In this document: one piece after another, positions 35,493 to 35,566 of the stretch
How the letters are laid out: every line of letters starts with the position of its first letter
Numbering within the stretch: position 1 is the stretch's first letter
DNA from: Edwardsiella piscicida
GTDB taxonomy: Bacteria; Pseudomonadota; Gammaproteobacteria; Enterobacterales; Enterobacteriaceae
NCBI RefSeq assembly: GCF_001896205.1
Contig: NZ_MPNU01000001.1
Location: 2,619,553 to 2,655,118 of the forward strand
DNA length: 35,566 bases
Direction: 5' to 3'
The notes under the pieces: generated by a model
What the model was told of the DNA's origin: nothing
Database searches by the model: none
The model's input: the letters and a program-made list of their open reading frames with translations, nothing else
Translations under genes and position numbers: made by a program

Positions 35493-35566
35493 TGTCCCTC
35501 CCCCGCGTGAAAATCCCCGGACTTGCCGCCGCTTTTGGCCAGCAGACGCACCGGCCCGATCACCAT
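35489..35566 (-). CDS. moaC: Cyclic pyranopterin monophosphate synthase MoaC, 3' end only
   Basis: The last 25 codons are visible: MVIGPVRLLAKSGGKSGDF followed by HAGEGQ and TGA. This matches the C-terminus of MoaC (IGPVRLLAKSGGKSGDF). The gene runs off the window edge. Its stop overlaps the moaD start by four bases. MoaC acts with MoaA in the first step of molybdenum cofactor synthesis. Confidence 0.95.
   Translation of the reverse strand: MVIGPVRLLAKSGGKSGDFHAGEGQ

Overview
The window is GC-rich chromosomal DNA from an enterobacterium. Almost every protein has a close Escherichia coli counterpart (YejK/L/M, RhlE, CecR, YbhG/F/S/R, RcsD/B/C, GyrA, UbiG, NrdA/B, YfaE, YdeP, YbhL, MoaE/D/C). 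The base composition, the divergence level and the gene order, which differs from E. coli, suggest Edwardsiella or another member of the Hafniaceae. The genus is an inference from recall, not a computed result. No insertion sequence, prophage, CRISPR array or rRNA was seen.

Layout. (1) 1-3577: yejK on the minus strand, yejL-yejM on the plus strand, then tRNA-Pro(GGG) with its own promoter and terminator. (2) 3688-9160, the accessory part: a membrane diguanylate cyclase; a three-gene minus-strand operon of family II pyrophosphatase, universal stress protein and a second enolase; a cysteine-rich TetR regulator; and a divergent MarA/SoxS-like activator. (3) 9176-16457: rhlE diverging from cecR-ybhG-ybhF-ybhS-ybhR, an ABC exporter whose ATPase gene ybhF carries a one-base frameshift. 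(4) 16553-22799: rcsD-rcsB converging on rcsC, the envelope-stress phosphorelay. (5) 23002-30780: gyrA, ubiG and nrdA-nrdB-yfaE. (6) 30813-35566: ydeP, ybhL, a flavodoxin-like protein, moaE, moaD and the 3' end of moaC, all on the minus strand.

Main discovery. The leader of the pyrophosphatase-Usp-enolase operon, on the minus strand at about 7543-7652, reads as a fluoride riboswitch (crcB motif). It has the GATGG-containing P1 loop, an AACCGCC segment, a hairpin, a TGATGACGCC segment and the GGCGT/ACGCC pseudoknot. It is followed by a terminator whose 5' arm overlaps the aptamer 3' end and which ends in eight U residues. Enolase and pyrophosphatase are the classic fluoride-sensitive enzymes. 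The operon therefore reads as a fluoride-inducible set of replacement enzymes, with no fluoride exporter beside it.

Other points of interest: phased NrdR boxes over the nrdA promoter with a DnaA box upstream; perfect palindromic operator candidates upstream of cecR and between the tetR and marA-like genes; an AT-rich island with an inverted repeat near the 3' end of rcsD, where an rcsB promoter is expected; and a rearrangement that places the rcs-gyrA-nrd block between ybhR and ybhL-moaE, which lie close together in E. coli.
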